Notes: generated by a model not told the origin, from the letters alone. A DNA stretch of 64,000 bases from Kocuria sp. TGY1127_2 (GCF_013394385.1 NZ_AP022834.1:434001-498000); one strand, 5' to 3'; numbered from the stretch's first letter, positions 35,448 through 44,777 are shown. Translations and numbers: made by a program.

Positions 35448-38400
35448 TTACCCCCGGTGATGCGGCCGTTCTTCGAGCACACGGCCACCCAGGATGGTTT
35501 CGATCGCTGCCTGTCCGAAGACTGAGGAGTCCTCGATGTCTTCATCGTGAGGCGAGGGAACGAAGTCGTCCCATTCGTCGTCCGGAGGCTCTGGGGCGTT
35601 CGGATCGATGGGGACATTGCCGTTTCTGCCACGAACCACCGCGGGTCCCGACGGGCTGCCGGAACCCGCCTCAATGGCATCCGCGTGCCGTTCTCGGAAC
35701 GGTGCGGACTGCTCCCCGGGTGCGTCGCCTGAGTCGGTCTGCTCAGCCTGGCTTGAGGCCGGGCCTTGAGGCCTACCCGGCTGAGCCTCTTCATCATCCC
35801 GCACGGCGTGCAGGTGACGTGATTTCTCTCCGCCGGGGATAGGGGAATTCTGGTTCGTGGTCGCAGTCGTTTGGGTCCCGCGCTCTGGTGCGCCGCCGTC
35901 GACTTCGGTGAGATGCGGCATGCGCTGCCCCCACTTGGAGGGATGTTCGCTGGCGCTTTCCTCCGACTCAGGGCCCGAATAACGCCAACCGCACTCCCTG
36001 CCGTCGACAGCCTTTCCGGGAGCCCCGGCTTGTCGCGCGGCTACGGACCAGTCGTGCGACGATAGACGTTCTTCTGCCGCCGGTGCCGATGGGTGCCCCG
36101 CGCGCGCTTCGGCCTCGGCGGACCCGTCGCTACTCGCGTCAGACCCCTGAGGCCCGTCCTCCACGGGGGCGGCGATGGCTTCGCTCTCCCCGGACGGCTG
36201 CGTGCCCAAAGAGTCTGAGTCCCTAGAAGGCTGACCATTGTGGTTTGTGTCTTCGTCTTCTTTGACAACGTGCAGGTGGGTAGAAGAATTCCCCGTTGGG
36301 ACGGTCGAAGATTCCGTGGATTCCGGGCCCGCTGAGCCAGCAGTCTCCGAAGCCGATACCTCTCGTCTGCCACCATCGGGCTGAGGGGCCTCATCGCTGG
36401 GTATCGGAGCGACTTTCCAGCCGGTGAAGGACTCACCCGAGGAGTCCTCGGACCATTCAGGCTCATCGGAATCTTCATCAGGGGAGAGCGGAATGCCGTG
36501 TTTTTGCCAGGCTTCTTCCCCGCCTCGACTGCCTTCCGGGATGATCGGGGAAGGATCGCCGGCTCCTGTTGACGGGGATTGTACGGTTCCCCGCGACGAG
36601 AGCGGGGAATCGGTGGTCTCAGCGGCGGGGTGGTCCTTCGATTGCGCCTGACGGACGGCTGGATTCCAAGCTTCTTCTCCGGGCCAGTCGTCCGCCTCGG
36701 TTGCGGCAGCCTGTGGGGTCCGGGCCGGCGCATTCTCAGGTCGGCGGCCTTGGGCAACGTGGGAATTCTGGTCCCTGGTGGACGAGCCTTGACCGCTGGG
36801 GCCGCTGCCGTTGGGCTCGGAACTGCCGCGGCCGGGCCCGCCGCCGGGGCGACCGTCGTCGAGTGAAACGGCGCATTCAAGGCCCAAAGTGTCTTTGAGT
36901 GCACCGCTCAGCGCGGAGGCAAAGCGTTCGACGCGGCTCTGAATACCCGGCCCGCTCGAGGTCACATACAGTACGCCGTTGTCGAAGCGTGTTGGCCTGC
37001 ACTCGCGGAAAGTGGCCTGGCCGACCTTGGAGTACTTTCCGACTGCGGCCACGACGTCGGCCCATGAACGTTCGATCATGTTCACCTGGCCCGAGTCGGG
37101 AGCGGAAGTCTCCTGTGCGGGGGCGGCGGCAGGCTGCTCTTGGTCTGCCGGGGAGAGTGGTGCTTGCTCGGTCTCGTCGTTCGGACGCGGTTGTGGTGCT
37201 TCAGCGGCCTCGGCGTGGTCCTCCGAAGGCTCTTCCGCGGTTCGCTCGACCGACAATTCCGCTTCCTCCGTTGCGGACTCGCGGCTCTTGCGAGCCAAAG
37301 ACAGGGCCGCTTCACGTGCGCTCGCGCCGGATGCGGGGACTTCTTCGGTGGGCTCCGGGGCCTGGCTGACAGCCTCGGCGGCAATATGTTGGGCCGGGGT
37401 CTCCGGTGTGGTGGCCGCCGCCGGGTCCGACTGCAGGGGAGCCTGTACGGCTCCGACGGAACCGAAGTTGATGCGCCGCTCGAGACGGTCCACTCGCGCG
37501 TTGACGCCACGTGACGTGTCGTCCGCAGTGGGAAGGAGGATTCTGGCGCAGAGAAGTTCGAGGTGCAGTTGCGGGCTGGTGGCCCCGGTCATTTCCGTCA
37601 GAGCGGTATTGGCGATGTCGGCCGCACGGGACAGCTCCGAGGCGCCCAGCTGAGTGGCCTGGCCGCGCATTCGATCGATCTGATCCTCGGGCATGCCGTG
37701 CAAAATCTGTGCCGCGGATTCGGGAACGGCCTTGACGATGATCAGGTCACGGAAACGCTCCAGGAGGTCTTCGACGAAACGACGTGGATCCTGGCCGGTC
37801 TGAACAACGCGGTCCACCGCGTGGAATACGGCAGGGGAGTCTCCGGCCGCAAATGCATCCACGACCCCGTCGAGCAATTCGGCGTGGGTGAAGCCGAGAA
37901 GGGCGACGGCAAGGTCATACGTGATTCCGCTTTCGGAGGCTCCGGCCATGAGCTGATCGAGGACCGACAGCGAATCCCGCACTGATCCGCCACCGGCTCG
38001 CACGACTAAGGGCAGAACTCCCTGTTCGACCTGGATGCTTTCCTTGTCGCACAGGTGGTTGAGATAGCCCCGCAGTACTTCGGGAGCCACGAGGCGGAAC
38101 GGGTAGTGGTGCGTGCGTGACCGAATGGTTCCGAGGACCTTATTCGGTTCGGTGGTCGCAAAGATGAATTTGATGTGCTCGGGGGGCTCTTCGACGATCT
38201 TGAGCAGGGCGTTGAAACCCTCCCGAGTGACCATATGGGCCTCGTCGATGATGAAGATCTTGTAGCGATCTCGAACAGGGGCGAACGTTGCTCGTTCGCG
38301 AAGGTCGCGGGCGTGGTCGACGCCGCCGTGGGATGCGGCGTCCATCTCGATGACGTCCAGCGACCCCGCGCCGTCGCGAGCGAGATCGACGCAGGACTCG

Positions 38401-38624
38401 CATTTGCCACAAGGACGTGCGGTAGGGCCTTCGGCGCAGTTGAGGCAGCGGGCGAGGATCCGCGCGGAGGTGGTTTTTCCGCATCCGCGAGGGCCGGAGA
38501 AGAGATAAGCGTGGTTCACGCGATTCTTCTGCAACGCTGTCATGAGGGGGTTGGTCACGTGCTCTTGCCCGATGACGTCTTCGAACGTCTCGGGTCGATA
38601 ACGGCGGTACAGGGCTGTGCTCAC
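35448..38624 (-). CDS. dnaX: DNA polymerase III subunit gamma/tau
   Basis: The clamp-loader ATPase, unusually long at 1058 residues. The AAA+ module has Walker A GPRGCGKT (44-51), a zinc site with C63, C72, C75 and C78, and Walker B IIDEAH (125-130). Domain III ends near 370. Residues 520-600 resemble the tau-type region that binds the polymerase (SWADVVAAVGKYSK). The remaining 450 residues are Glu, Ser, Pro and Gly rich and probably disordered. No slippery frameshift site was recognised. It is upstream of recR. Confidence 0.95.
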   Translation of the reverse strand: MSTALYRRYRPETFEDVIGQEHVTNPLMTALQKNRVNHAYLFSGPRGCGKTTSARILARCLNCAEGPTARPCGKCESCVDLARDGAGSLDVIEMDAASHGGVDHARDLRERATFAPVRDRYKIFIIDEAHMVTREGFNALLKIVEEPPEHIKFIFATTEPNKVLGTIRSRTHHYPFRLVAPEVLRGYLNHLCDKESIQVEQGVLPLVVRAGGGSVRDSLSVLDQLMAGASESGITYDLAVALLGFTHAELLDGVVDAFAAGDSPAVFHAVDRVVQTGQDPRRFVEDLLERFRDLIIVKAVPESAAQILHGMPEDQIDRMRGQATQLGASELSRAADIANTALTEMTGATSPQLHLELLCARILLPTADDTSRGVNARVDRLERRINFGSVGAVQAPLQSDPAAATTPETPAQHIAAEAVSQAPEPTEEVPASGASAREAALSLARKSRESATEEAELSVERTAEEPSEDHAEAAEAPQPRPNDETEQAPLSPADQEQPAAAPAQETSAPDSGQVNMIERSWADVVAAVGKYSKVGQATFRECRPTRFDNGVLYVTSSGPGIQSRVERFASALSGALKDTLGLECAVSLDDGRPGGGPGRGSSEPNGSGPSGQGSSTRDQNSHVAQGRRPENAPARTPQAAATEADDWPGEEAWNPAVRQAQSKDHPAAETTDSPLSSRGTVQSPSTGAGDPSPIIPEGSRGGEEAWQKHGIPLSPDEDSDEPEWSEDSSGESFTGWKVAPIPSDEAPQPDGGRREVSASETAGSAGPESTESSTVPTGNSSTHLHVVKEDEDTNHNGQPSRDSDSLGTQPSGESEAIAAPVEDGPQGSDASSDGSAEAEARAGHPSAPAAEERLSSHDWSVAARQAGAPGKAVDGRECGWRYSGPESEESASEHPSKWGQRMPHLTEVDGGAPERGTQTTATTNQNSPIPGGEKSRHLHAVRDDEEAQPGRPQGPASSQAEQTDSGDAPGEQSAPFRERHADAIEAGSGSPSGPAVVRGRNGNVPIDPNAPEPPDDEWDDFVPSPHDEDIEDSSVFGQAAIETILGGRVLEERPHHRG

Positions 38625-38754
38625 ATAGGAAACACTACTGGTTCCGACCGACAGTTTAAGCAGTGAGGCCGGACCTGTGGACGAAACCGGTTGGCGTACG
38701 TTGCAGTAACCCTTGAACGGTGCGGGATATGCCGATGTAGTGGGGCTTTAATGT

Positions 38755-38848
38755 GAAGACCCCTCGCGCACCCGTCAGAGCCCGAATACCCTTGCTACCT
38801 TCCGGTCCTGGGGGAGTTTTTCAAGATGACGCCACGCGAGGGGCTTCC
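38755..38848 (-). ncRNA. ffs: Small signal recognition particle RNA (4.5S type)
   Basis: A 94-nt bacterial SRP RNA. The conserved tip of helix 8 is seen on the minus strand as CCAGGACCGGAAGGTAGCAAGG (split as CCAGGACCGG and AAGGTAGCAAGG), carrying the GGAA tetraloop and the AGCA asymmetric loop bound by Ffh. The ends pair as GAAGCCCCTCGC with GCGAGGGGTCTTC, with a single bulged T. It lies about 130 bases upstream of dnaX, the usual actinobacterial neighbourhood. Confidence 0.92.
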
Positions 38849-39005
38849 GATAGCTTAGCTCAGCCGCCGTTCACCTGTCACACCAGCTGATCGTGTTCTG
38901 TGCCACCTTTGGGGAAAGCGAGTTGTCACTGTCGGTCCCGCTTGTGTAAGCTCGAATCCGTTCGCTTTCGTGAGGTTCCGGTTTAGCCGGGATCGAGCAA
39001 CACCT

Positions 39006-39093
39006 GGAGGATTCGCCTAGCGGCCTATGGCGCACGCCTGGAACGCGTGTTGGGTTCACGCCCTCGGGGGTTCAAATCCCCCATCCTCCGCCA
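39006..39093 (+). tRNA. tRNA-Ser (GGA anticodon)
   Basis: A class II tRNA with acceptor arms GGAGGAT (39006-39012) and ATCCTCC (39083-39089), discriminator G and an encoded CCA. The anticodon stem CACGC/GCGTG encloses CTGGAAC, giving anticodon GGA at 39040-39042, which reads UCC and UCU. The T loop is GGTTCAAATCC, and the long variable arm expected for serine is present. Confidence 0.96.
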
Positions 39094-39160
39094 GTCAAGC
39101 CCCTGTGCTTTTGATTCGTCAAAGGTTCAGGGGTTTTTGCATTCCGGATCTCGGCACGGT

Positions 39161-39673
39161 TCAGGGAGCCACGGACTGTGGCGTCCTGATCATTCTGATC
39201 TCGCTGATGTGGAATCTCTCGTCGAATACCCGTGTTCCGTCGGCCACGAAACCATGCTTGGTGTAGAAGGCTTGAGCCCGCGGGTTCGGGTCCGCCACCC
39301 ACAGCGAGGTTTCTTCGTCGAGCCTCGTCACGGCTGAGAGCAGTTTTGCCCCCGCCCCGGCTCCATGCACCACGTTGTATGTGTAAAGGACGTAGAGAAC
39401 GGCATCGCCGCTGGAGTCGTTGTCTCTCGGCGAACCCACCATCGCTCCGCCCACGATGCGGCCTTCGAGCTCGGCGACCGAAATCCTGCGCTCGCGCCAT
39501 CGAGCCTCCGTGAGAGAGGCTTTCCACATCTCAAGGCGACGATTCAGCAGATCCGGGGCGTCAAGGATTTCATCTGGCATCAACCCACGATAGGTTTCCC
39601 GCCAAGATCCGACATGCACTTGGGCTATGCCGGGTGCATCTCGCACGGTCGCGGGGCGCACGGTAATGGTCAT
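39161..39673 (-). CDS. GNAT-family N-acetyltransferase
   Basis: A 170-residue acetyltransferase of the GNAT fold. Blocks visible are the first strand TVRPATVRDAPGIAQVHVGSW, a central LYVLYTYNVVHGAGAGAKLL segment that corresponds to acetyl-CoA motif A, and a late ADPNPRAQAFYTKHGFVADG. The substrate is unknown; small amines or protein N-termini are options. It is divergent from a second GNAT gene with only 42 bases between the start codons. A TAGAAT box ends 7 bases before the ATG, so the mRNA is probably leaderless. Confidence 0.85.
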   Translation of the reverse strand: MTITVRPATVRDAPGIAQVHVGSWRETYRGLMPDEILDAPDLLNRRLEMWKASLTEARWRERRISVAELEGRIVGGAMVGSPRDNDSSGDAVLYVLYTYNVVHGAGAGAKLLSAVTRLDEETSLWVADPNPRAQAFYTKHGFVADGTRVFDERFHISEIRMIRTPQSVAP

Positions 39674-39679
39674 GCGGCA

Positions 39680-39709
39680 ATTCTATGGTTCTGCTGCTCG
39701 ACCTATAGT
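39680..39709. promoter_or_regulatory. Interlocked divergent leaderless promoters
   Basis: TAGAAT on the minus strand (39685-39680) and TATAGT on the plus strand (39704-39709) each end 7 bases before an ATG (39673 and 39716). With an 18-base spacer, each -10 box falls exactly on the -35 position of the other promoter, so polymerase should be able to occupy only one direction at a time. Confidence 0.5.
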
Positions 39710-39715
39710 CGGACC

Positions 39716-40264
39716 ATGATCGAAACTTCCCGGCTCAGGTTGCGACTGCCCCGCGCAGAAGACGTTGAAGACGTGCTGTCTTACCGCTCTCGACCTGATG
39801 TGGCACGGTACCTTCGCGGGGGAATCTGGACGCGCCAGAAGACGCGACGGGAGATCGCCTCATACTCATCCGTCGATTTCATGAGGTCGGGAGATGAGCT
39901 GGTCCTCTTCGTCGAGCTGCGGAGTCCAGCCGTCGTCGTGGGTGAGGTCGGTCTGGTCCGCGGGAAGGATCCTCGGGAGGCTGAACTCGGATTCGTGTTC
40001 AATCCAGATTTCGGATCGCAGGGATATGCGACCGAGGCGGTTGGTGTTGTCCTGGCCGAGGCGCCTCGGCGATGGGAGATCGACCGCGTCATTGCCGTTG
40101 CCGACGAGGCCAACTCGGCATCCCGTGCGCTGTGCGAGCGGATAGGCATGCACCTGGAATCTATTGCCGCGAGCCAAGATGGCCGGCGGGTCAGCGAGTG
40201 CACGTACTCCTTGGGGCTGTCGGGAAACGAGAAATACTCACGCCGAAACAAAAATTTGAAGTGA
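39716..40264 (+). CDS. GNAT-family acetyltransferase, RimJ/RimL type
   Basis: A 182-residue acetyltransferase. It opens with IETSRLRLRLPRAEDVEDVL, typical of the RimJ/RimL group, and has the motif ELGFVFNPDFGSQGYATEAV for acetyl-CoA binding and SRALCERIGMHLE near the end. The ATG at 39716 is chosen because it begins the conserved first strand and lies 7 bases after TATAGT. The last ten residues are Lys, Arg and Asn rich. Substrate unknown. Confidence 0.85.
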   Translation: MIETSRLRLRLPRAEDVEDVLSYRSRPDVARYLRGGIWTRQKTRREIASYSSVDFMRSGDELVLFVELRSPAVVVGEVGLVRGKDPREAELGFVFNPDFGSQGYATEAVGVVLAEAPRRWEIDRVIAVADEANSASRALCERIGMHLESIAASQDGRRVSECTYSLGLSGNEKYSRRNKNLK

Positions 40265-40590
40265 TTTTAGTCACTCGTGCAATGGTTGGTCGACGAGGAG
40301 TGCGGTCGGCCCGGAGCTGCCGCCTCACCTGGGGCTGTGCCGCTTGAATAGGCCCGTGCGGTCGGCATATCAACGTCGGAAGGCCTGGTCACGGACGTAC
40401 CAGAGTGCCGGTATCCTCTGAGGACACATCGCGCACTCACATGAGCTCGGGCCATACGTGACGCGGCGGCAGCGCGCTGGCTCCTTCGCCTTCGGCCACA
40501 AGCCGGGGAAGCCTCCGGGGAGGTGTCCCTCCGAGGTCCTCAGGCATTCGTCTCAACGTTGAGCAACGAAGCCGACTTTCGCGGAGGCCG
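40265..40590. other. Gene-free stretch between convergent genes
   Basis: About 325 bases between the RimJ-like gene and the niaP terminator. I see no gene with family features, no RNA and no clear repeat. Confidence 0.5.
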
Positions 40591-40632
40591 GGTGGGGTGG
40601 CGTCGTATATCTTGGCCCGACGCCGCCCCACC
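40591..40632 (-). terminator. Terminator hairpin after the NiaP-like gene
   Basis: GGTGGGGTGGCGTCG (40591-40605) pairs with CGACGCCGCCCCACC (40618-40632), 15 positions with one G-U, 24 bases beyond the transporter stop. Confidence 0.6.
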
Positions 40633-40655
40633 TTTGCTGCCCGGAGTGCGACGGC

Positions 40656-42002
40656 TTACTCCAGAGCGCGACCTCTCAGCTCGGGGAGGGCGAGCGCGGC
40701 GAAAGCGGCGGCGAGGAACGCGGCCGCGAAGAGGCTGAAGAGGGCCAATGGTCCACCGAGGAGAAGTATCGGGGGAGCGATGAGTGGGGCAATGATGGAA
40801 GCGATGCGTCCGAATCCCGCCGCGGCTCCGGTTCCTGTGCCGCGGATGGCCGTGGGGTACAGCTCCGGACCGATGGCATACAAGGCGCCCCATGCTCCGA
40901 GATTGAAGAAGGATAGGAGGCATCCCGTGAAGATGATGGACCAGTCGCTCGTCGAGACGCCGAACAGGGCCGCGGCGCCTGCGGATCCAATCAGGAAGGT
41001 TGCAAGGGTTGAGCGCCGCCCCCATCTCTCGATCAGGAGTGCCGACAGTGCATAGCCGGGGATCTGGGCGAGAGTCATGACCAGCGTGAAGCTGAAAGAC
41101 TTGACCAATGTGTATCCCTGGGCGTGGAGAAGCGACGGAATCCAAATGAAGGCTCCGTAGTAGGACAGGTTGATGCAAAACCAAATGATCCAGAAGGCCA
41201 GGGTTCTCTGACGCAGGCGCGGGGACCAGACAGACTCTGCCCCTGAAGACTTGCTCGGTTCTGCGGTCCTGGCCGGTTGGGTAGAGTGCTCCGATTCCGA
41301 ACGCCAGTCCTGTCCCGAGGCCTCCTCAAAGGAGCGGACGATGGTCTCGGCCTCTTGGTGTCGACCCCTGGATTCCAAAAATCGCACGGACTCGGGGAAG
41401 CCGAAGCGGACCGCCAATGCGTAGAGCGCCGGGATGCATCCCAGGGCGAGGGCCCACCTCCACCCGTCGGGCGAGGCTGTGACGACGAAAGTGCCGATCA
41501 ACGCTGCGGCAATCCAGCCGATGGCCCAAAATGCCTCGAGAATCACGACCATGCGGCCCCGGATCGAGCGCGGCGAGAATTCGGATACGAGGGTCGAGGC
41601 GACCGGCAACTCGGCTCCGAGACCCAGGCCCACGATAAACCGCAAGGCCAATAACGTACCCAATCCGGCCGAAAGGGCCGATGCTCCCGTGGCCAAGCCG
41701 TAGACCAACAGTGTCAGAGCGAAGACCTTGCGTCTGCCGAATTTGTCGGCCAGTAGGCCACCGAGTGCGGCTCCGAGCGCCATGCCGACGAATCCGATGG
41801 AACCCAGCCACGACGTCTGGGTAGCGTTCAACCCCCAATGCGCCGCGAGTGCGGCCATGATGAAGGAAATGAGTCCGACGTCCATGGCGTCGAGCGCCCA
41901 ACCGATTCCTGAACCGCCGAGGAGGCGCAGGTGCTTTCGCGACAGCGGCAAATGGTCGAGCCGTTCGGTGCGGGATGCCGTGGTTGAGGTGGTAGCGGTC
42001 AT
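40656..42002 (-). CDS. niaP: MFS transporter, niacin transporter NiaP-like
   Basis: A 448-residue, 12-helix major facilitator protein. It resembles Bacillus NiaP (YceI) strongly in the first half: WALDAMDVGLISFIMAALA, GLLADKFGRRKVF, and LGAELPVASTLVSEFSP, and in helix 8-10 FFNLGAWGALYA. NiaP proteins import nicotinate or nicotinamide for NAD synthesis. A Ser/Glu-rich central loop divides the two halves. A TAGT-N6-ACTA dyad lies about 50 bases upstream. Other aromatic-acid symporters of the same branch are possible. Confidence 0.72.
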   Translation of the reverse strand: MTATTSTTASRTERLDHLPLSRKHLRLLGGSGIGWALDAMDVGLISFIMAALAAHWGLNATQTSWLGSIGFVGMALGAALGGLLADKFGRRKVFALTLLVYGLATGASALSAGLGTLLALRFIVGLGLGAELPVASTLVSEFSPRSIRGRMVVILEAFWAIGWIAAALIGTFVVTASPDGWRWALALGCIPALYALAVRFGFPESVRFLESRGRHQEAETIVRSFEEASGQDWRSESEHSTQPARTAEPSKSSGAESVWSPRLRQRTLAFWIIWFCINLSYYGAFIWIPSLLHAQGYTLVKSFSFTLVMTLAQIPGYALSALLIERWGRRSTLATFLIGSAGAAALFGVSTSDWSIIFTGCLLSFFNLGAWGALYAIGPELYPTAIRGTGTGAAAGFGRIASIIAPLIAPPILLLGGPLALFSLFAAAFLAAAFAALALPELRGRALE

Positions 42003-42050
42003 AGCGAACTTTCAAGGCCAGGGGCACCTGGGCCCATGAGTTTTTGTCAA

Positions 42051-42064
42051 TAGTACCTTAACTA
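42051..42064. promoter_or_regulatory. Candidate operator upstream of niaP
   Basis: TAGT-ACCTTA-ACTA is a 4-bp dyad with a 6-bp centre, flanked by A/T bases, and stands out in GC-rich surroundings. It could bind a niacin/NAD regulator such as NrtR. That link is only inference from the neighbouring gene. Confidence 0.3.
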
Positions 42065-42132
42065 AATTCCCGCATGACCTGGGGGTACATCAGGGCGGAA
42101 GGTGACTTCGGCTGATTCTCGACCGTGTCGAA

Positions 42133-42570
42133 CTACTGTCCCTTGGGCGCCTCCAAGTTGATCATCCAACGAATGCCGAATTGGTCCGTGAAGGACCCGA
42201 ATACGTCACCCCAGGGGGCTTTTTCCAGGGGCATCGTGACTTCTCCGCCTTGGGAGAGGCCTTCGAACCAGCCTCGAGCGGCGTTCTCGTCTTCCGATGC
42301 GCTGCCCAGGAGGGCCACTTCGACCTGCGGGTTGCCCAGTCCGGGAGTCGCCTGGTCCATGATCCCTCCGTCCGAGGCGAGAATGGTGATTCCGGTTCGG
42401 GTCACCAATTGGCCGTGCATGACCAGGTTGGCGGCGTCCTCGGGGACTGGGGCCTCGAAGTCGGCGAATGTGGCGACCGTCAGTTCGCCACCGAGGGCTT
42501 CGTGATAGAAGTTCAGAGCCGCACGGGCGTCACCAGAGAACGTCAAATAGGGATTCAGGGTCAGGGACAT
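42133..42570 (-). CDS. VOC-family protein, PhnB-like
   Basis: A 145-residue protein of the vicinal oxygen chelate superfamily, PhnB/YjdN branch. It starts SLTLNPYLTFSGDARAALNFYHEALGGE and ends with FGSFTDQFGIRWMINLE, both family signatures. Members include glyoxalase- and resistance-like proteins, but most PhnB-like ones have no known substrate. It stands between unrelated genes. Confidence 0.83.
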   Translation of the reverse strand: MSLTLNPYLTFSGDARAALNFYHEALGGELTVATFADFEAPVPEDAANLVMHGQLVTRTGITILASDGGIMDQATPGLGNPQVEVALLGSASEDENAARGWFEGLSQGGEVTMPLEKAPWGDVFGSFTDQFGIRWMINLEAPKGQ

Positions 42571-42692
42571 GGGGACTCCTCGTCATGCTTGCGGGCCGGT
42601 CCTGCCATCGGATCGGGCTGATGCGCTCACGCTATGCGCCCGATGAGCGCACGGGAAGAGCGGTCAGCCACAAATGTCCTAAAAGGCGTACG

Positions 42693-42878
42693 TCACTGCG
42701 GGCCGTCCCGTCGGTTTCTCCACCTCACCAGCAGGATGGAAGCAGGAATCGCGAGGAGGACGATGACCACGAGGATCCATGGGCTGATTCCGCCTATGTA
42801 GGACATGATGAGCTCCGCGACGAGAGCTATACCGAATACGCAGAGGCACACGAGGAATACGTCGGACATGTTTTTCAT
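42693..42878 (-). CDS. Small two-helix membrane protein
   Basis: A 61-residue protein with two hydrophobic helices (about 6-29 and 32-51) and a basic tail RWRNRRDGPQ, so the C-terminus should face the cytoplasm. AGGAGATAGCC precedes the ATG, a strong ribosome binding site that supports a real gene. It has no recognisable family. Confidence 0.65.
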   Translation of the reverse strand: MKNMSDVFLVCLCVFGIALVAELIMSYIGGISPWILVVIVLLAIPASILLVRWRNRRDGPQ

Positions 42879-43097
42879 GGCTATCTCCTGACGGTGATCG
42901 GGGTGGACTGCTGAAGACCCGAAGCTACGGACGGGGGAGCAAGGTCGCCCCCTCCCGGAGCCAGCCTATCTTCCGGGGAACTTGCGATGTGCCTCGTCAG
43001 CAATCAGTGACGGAGTGGATGGAGAGCATCAAATTGGATATCCACAATTTGTTTCCGAGACGCTCCAGTGGCCCGCTGAATGGGTAACGTATGTGAC

Positions 43098-44678
43098 ATG
43101 GCTAATGACGAACAGCTCGAAAAAATCGCGAACGGATATAGATTCGCAGGAGAAACCGTAAGCCTCGGTGTGGCGATGAGCGGCGGCGAACCGCAACCGG
43201 ATGTTCCGGTGGCCCTTCCCCTGTCCATGATGAACCGTCACGGGTTGGTGGCAGGGGCGACCGGCACCGGAAAGACCAAAACGCTTCAGTCGATGGCCGA
43301 GCAACTCTCTGCGAATGGTGTTCCAGTTTTCTTGGCCGACGTCAAAGGTGATCTGTCAGGTCTGGCGGAGCCTGGCGATTCCAGTGAAAAGCTGAAAAGT
43401 CGGAGCTCGGCCATCGGGCAGCAATGGGAGGCGCAGTCTTACCCCACGGAGTTCTACTCACTCGGCGGAGACGGCAAGGGAGTCCCTGTTCGTTCCACGA
43501 TTCATTCCTTCGGCCCAATCCTGCTCTCGCGCGTGATGGACCTCAACGAAACCCAGGAATCCAGTCTTCAGCTGATCTTTCACTACGCGGACCAACACGA
43601 ACTCGAGCTGTACAACCTTGCCGACCTCCGGGCAGTGATTCAATTCCTGACCTCTGACGAGGGAAAGCAGGCACTCGGAGAGCTGGGAGGATTGTCCAAG
43701 GCAACGGCAGGCGTGATCCTTCGGAAGATCGTGGGCCTTGAGTCCGACGGGATGGACAAGTTCTTCGGCGAACCTCAGTTCGACACGGAAGAGCTGCTCC
43801 GCACGGCTCAAGACGGCCGAGGGATCATCTCGGCGCTCGAATTGGCCAACCTGCAGTCCAAGCCTCAGCTTTTCTCCACGTTCCTCATGTGGTTGCTGGC
43901 GGACCTCTTCGAACACCTGCCGGAAGTCGGCGACGTCGACAAACCGAAGCTCGTGTTCTTTCTCGATGAGGCCCATCTACTCTTCAACGGAGCCTCCAAA
44001 GCGTTCCTCGAATCCATCACTCAGACCGTGCGGCTCATCCGCTCCAAAGGCGTCGGCATTTTCTTCATCACGCAGACGCCCAAGGATGTTCCGGGAGATG
44101 TCTTGGGGCAGCTGGCCAACAGGGTTCAGCATGCGTTGCGCGCATTCACTCCGGAAGATGCCAAAGCACTCAAAGCAACGGTCTCGACTTTCCCCAAGTC
44201 CGCCTACGATCTCGAGTCACTGCTGACTTCTGCAGGGATCGGCGAGGCGATCGTGACAGTCATGACCGATACGGGAGCGCCCTCGCCCGTGGCGTGGACG
44301 CGTATGTACGCGCCGCAGTCGCGAATGGCGCCAGCCTCACCGGAAAAAGTGGATGAAGTGGTGCAGAACAGCGAGCTCGCCCCCAAGTACTCCAAGGTCG
44401 TCGACTCCTATTCCGCTTTCGAGAAACTCAATGAGAAGGACCAAGCGGCGCAGCCGCGGGAGAAGGAACCGGACGCGGGAAAAGCCGATCAGTCCGACCG
44501 GGCACAGTCCACGAAAGAGCCACAACAGGACGAGGGCCGCGATCGTCGCAAACGCAACGACGCCATCATGCGGGTCGGCACGAATGTCGCTTCCCAGGTC
44601 GGGCGCGAGCTTGTCCGGGGGCTGTTCGGTACCTCTCGCCGAGGCGGCGGGCGTCGCGGAGGCGGGCTGTTCGGCTAG
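43098..44678 (+). CDS. HerA-like ATPase (DUF853)
   Basis: A 526-residue P-loop ATPase of the HerA/FtsK type with the DUF853 pattern. Walker A is GATGTGKT (53-60), followed by the family motif FLADVKGDLSGLA; Walker B is LVFFLDEAHLLF. The C-terminal 100 residues are charged and end in an Arg/Gly-rich tail (RRGGGRRGGGLFG). A role in DNA translocation or repair is presumed but untested. The ATG at 43098 is preferred over 43080, with TAACGT about 8 bases upstream as a possible leaderless -10 box. Confidence 0.82.
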   Translation: MANDEQLEKIANGYRFAGETVSLGVAMSGGEPQPDVPVALPLSMMNRHGLVAGATGTGKTKTLQSMAEQLSANGVPVFLADVKGDLSGLAEPGDSSEKLKSRSSAIGQQWEAQSYPTEFYSLGGDGKGVPVRSTIHSFGPILLSRVMDLNETQESSLQLIFHYADQHELELYNLADLRAVIQFLTSDEGKQALGELGGLSKATAGVILRKIVGLESDGMDKFFGEPQFDTEELLRTAQDGRGIISALELANLQSKPQLFSTFLMWLLADLFEHLPEVGDVDKPKLVFFLDEAHLLFNGASKAFLESITQTVRLIRSKGVGIFFITQTPKDVPGDVLGQLANRVQHALRAFTPEDAKALKATVSTFPKSAYDLESLLTSAGIGEAIVTVMTDTGAPSPVAWTRMYAPQSRMAPASPEKVDEVVQNSELAPKYSKVVDSYSAFEKLNEKDQAAQPREKEPDAGKADQSDRAQSTKEPQQDEGRDRRKRNDAIMRVGTNVASQVGRELVRGLFGTSRRGGGRRGGGLFG

Positions 44679-44716
44679 GGCACCCGTGCAAGACGGCACC
44701 GCTTCGAGCACACGAA

Positions 44717-44777
44717 AAACGGCCCCCGGTTTCAAACCGGGGGCCGTTTCTCGTCAATCACTCGCACCTATGAGGCA
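44717..44777 (-). terminator. Terminator with a conserved 3' flank, copy 1
   Basis: A GC-rich stem (ACGGCCCCCGG with CCGGGGGCCGT) lies in 44719-44748. On the minus strand it is followed by TTTTT, so it is a true terminator for the NmrA-like gene, and it can also serve the HerA-like gene. The flank GTCAATCACTCGCACCT (from 44753) recurs beside the terminator at 47337. Confidence 0.75.
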
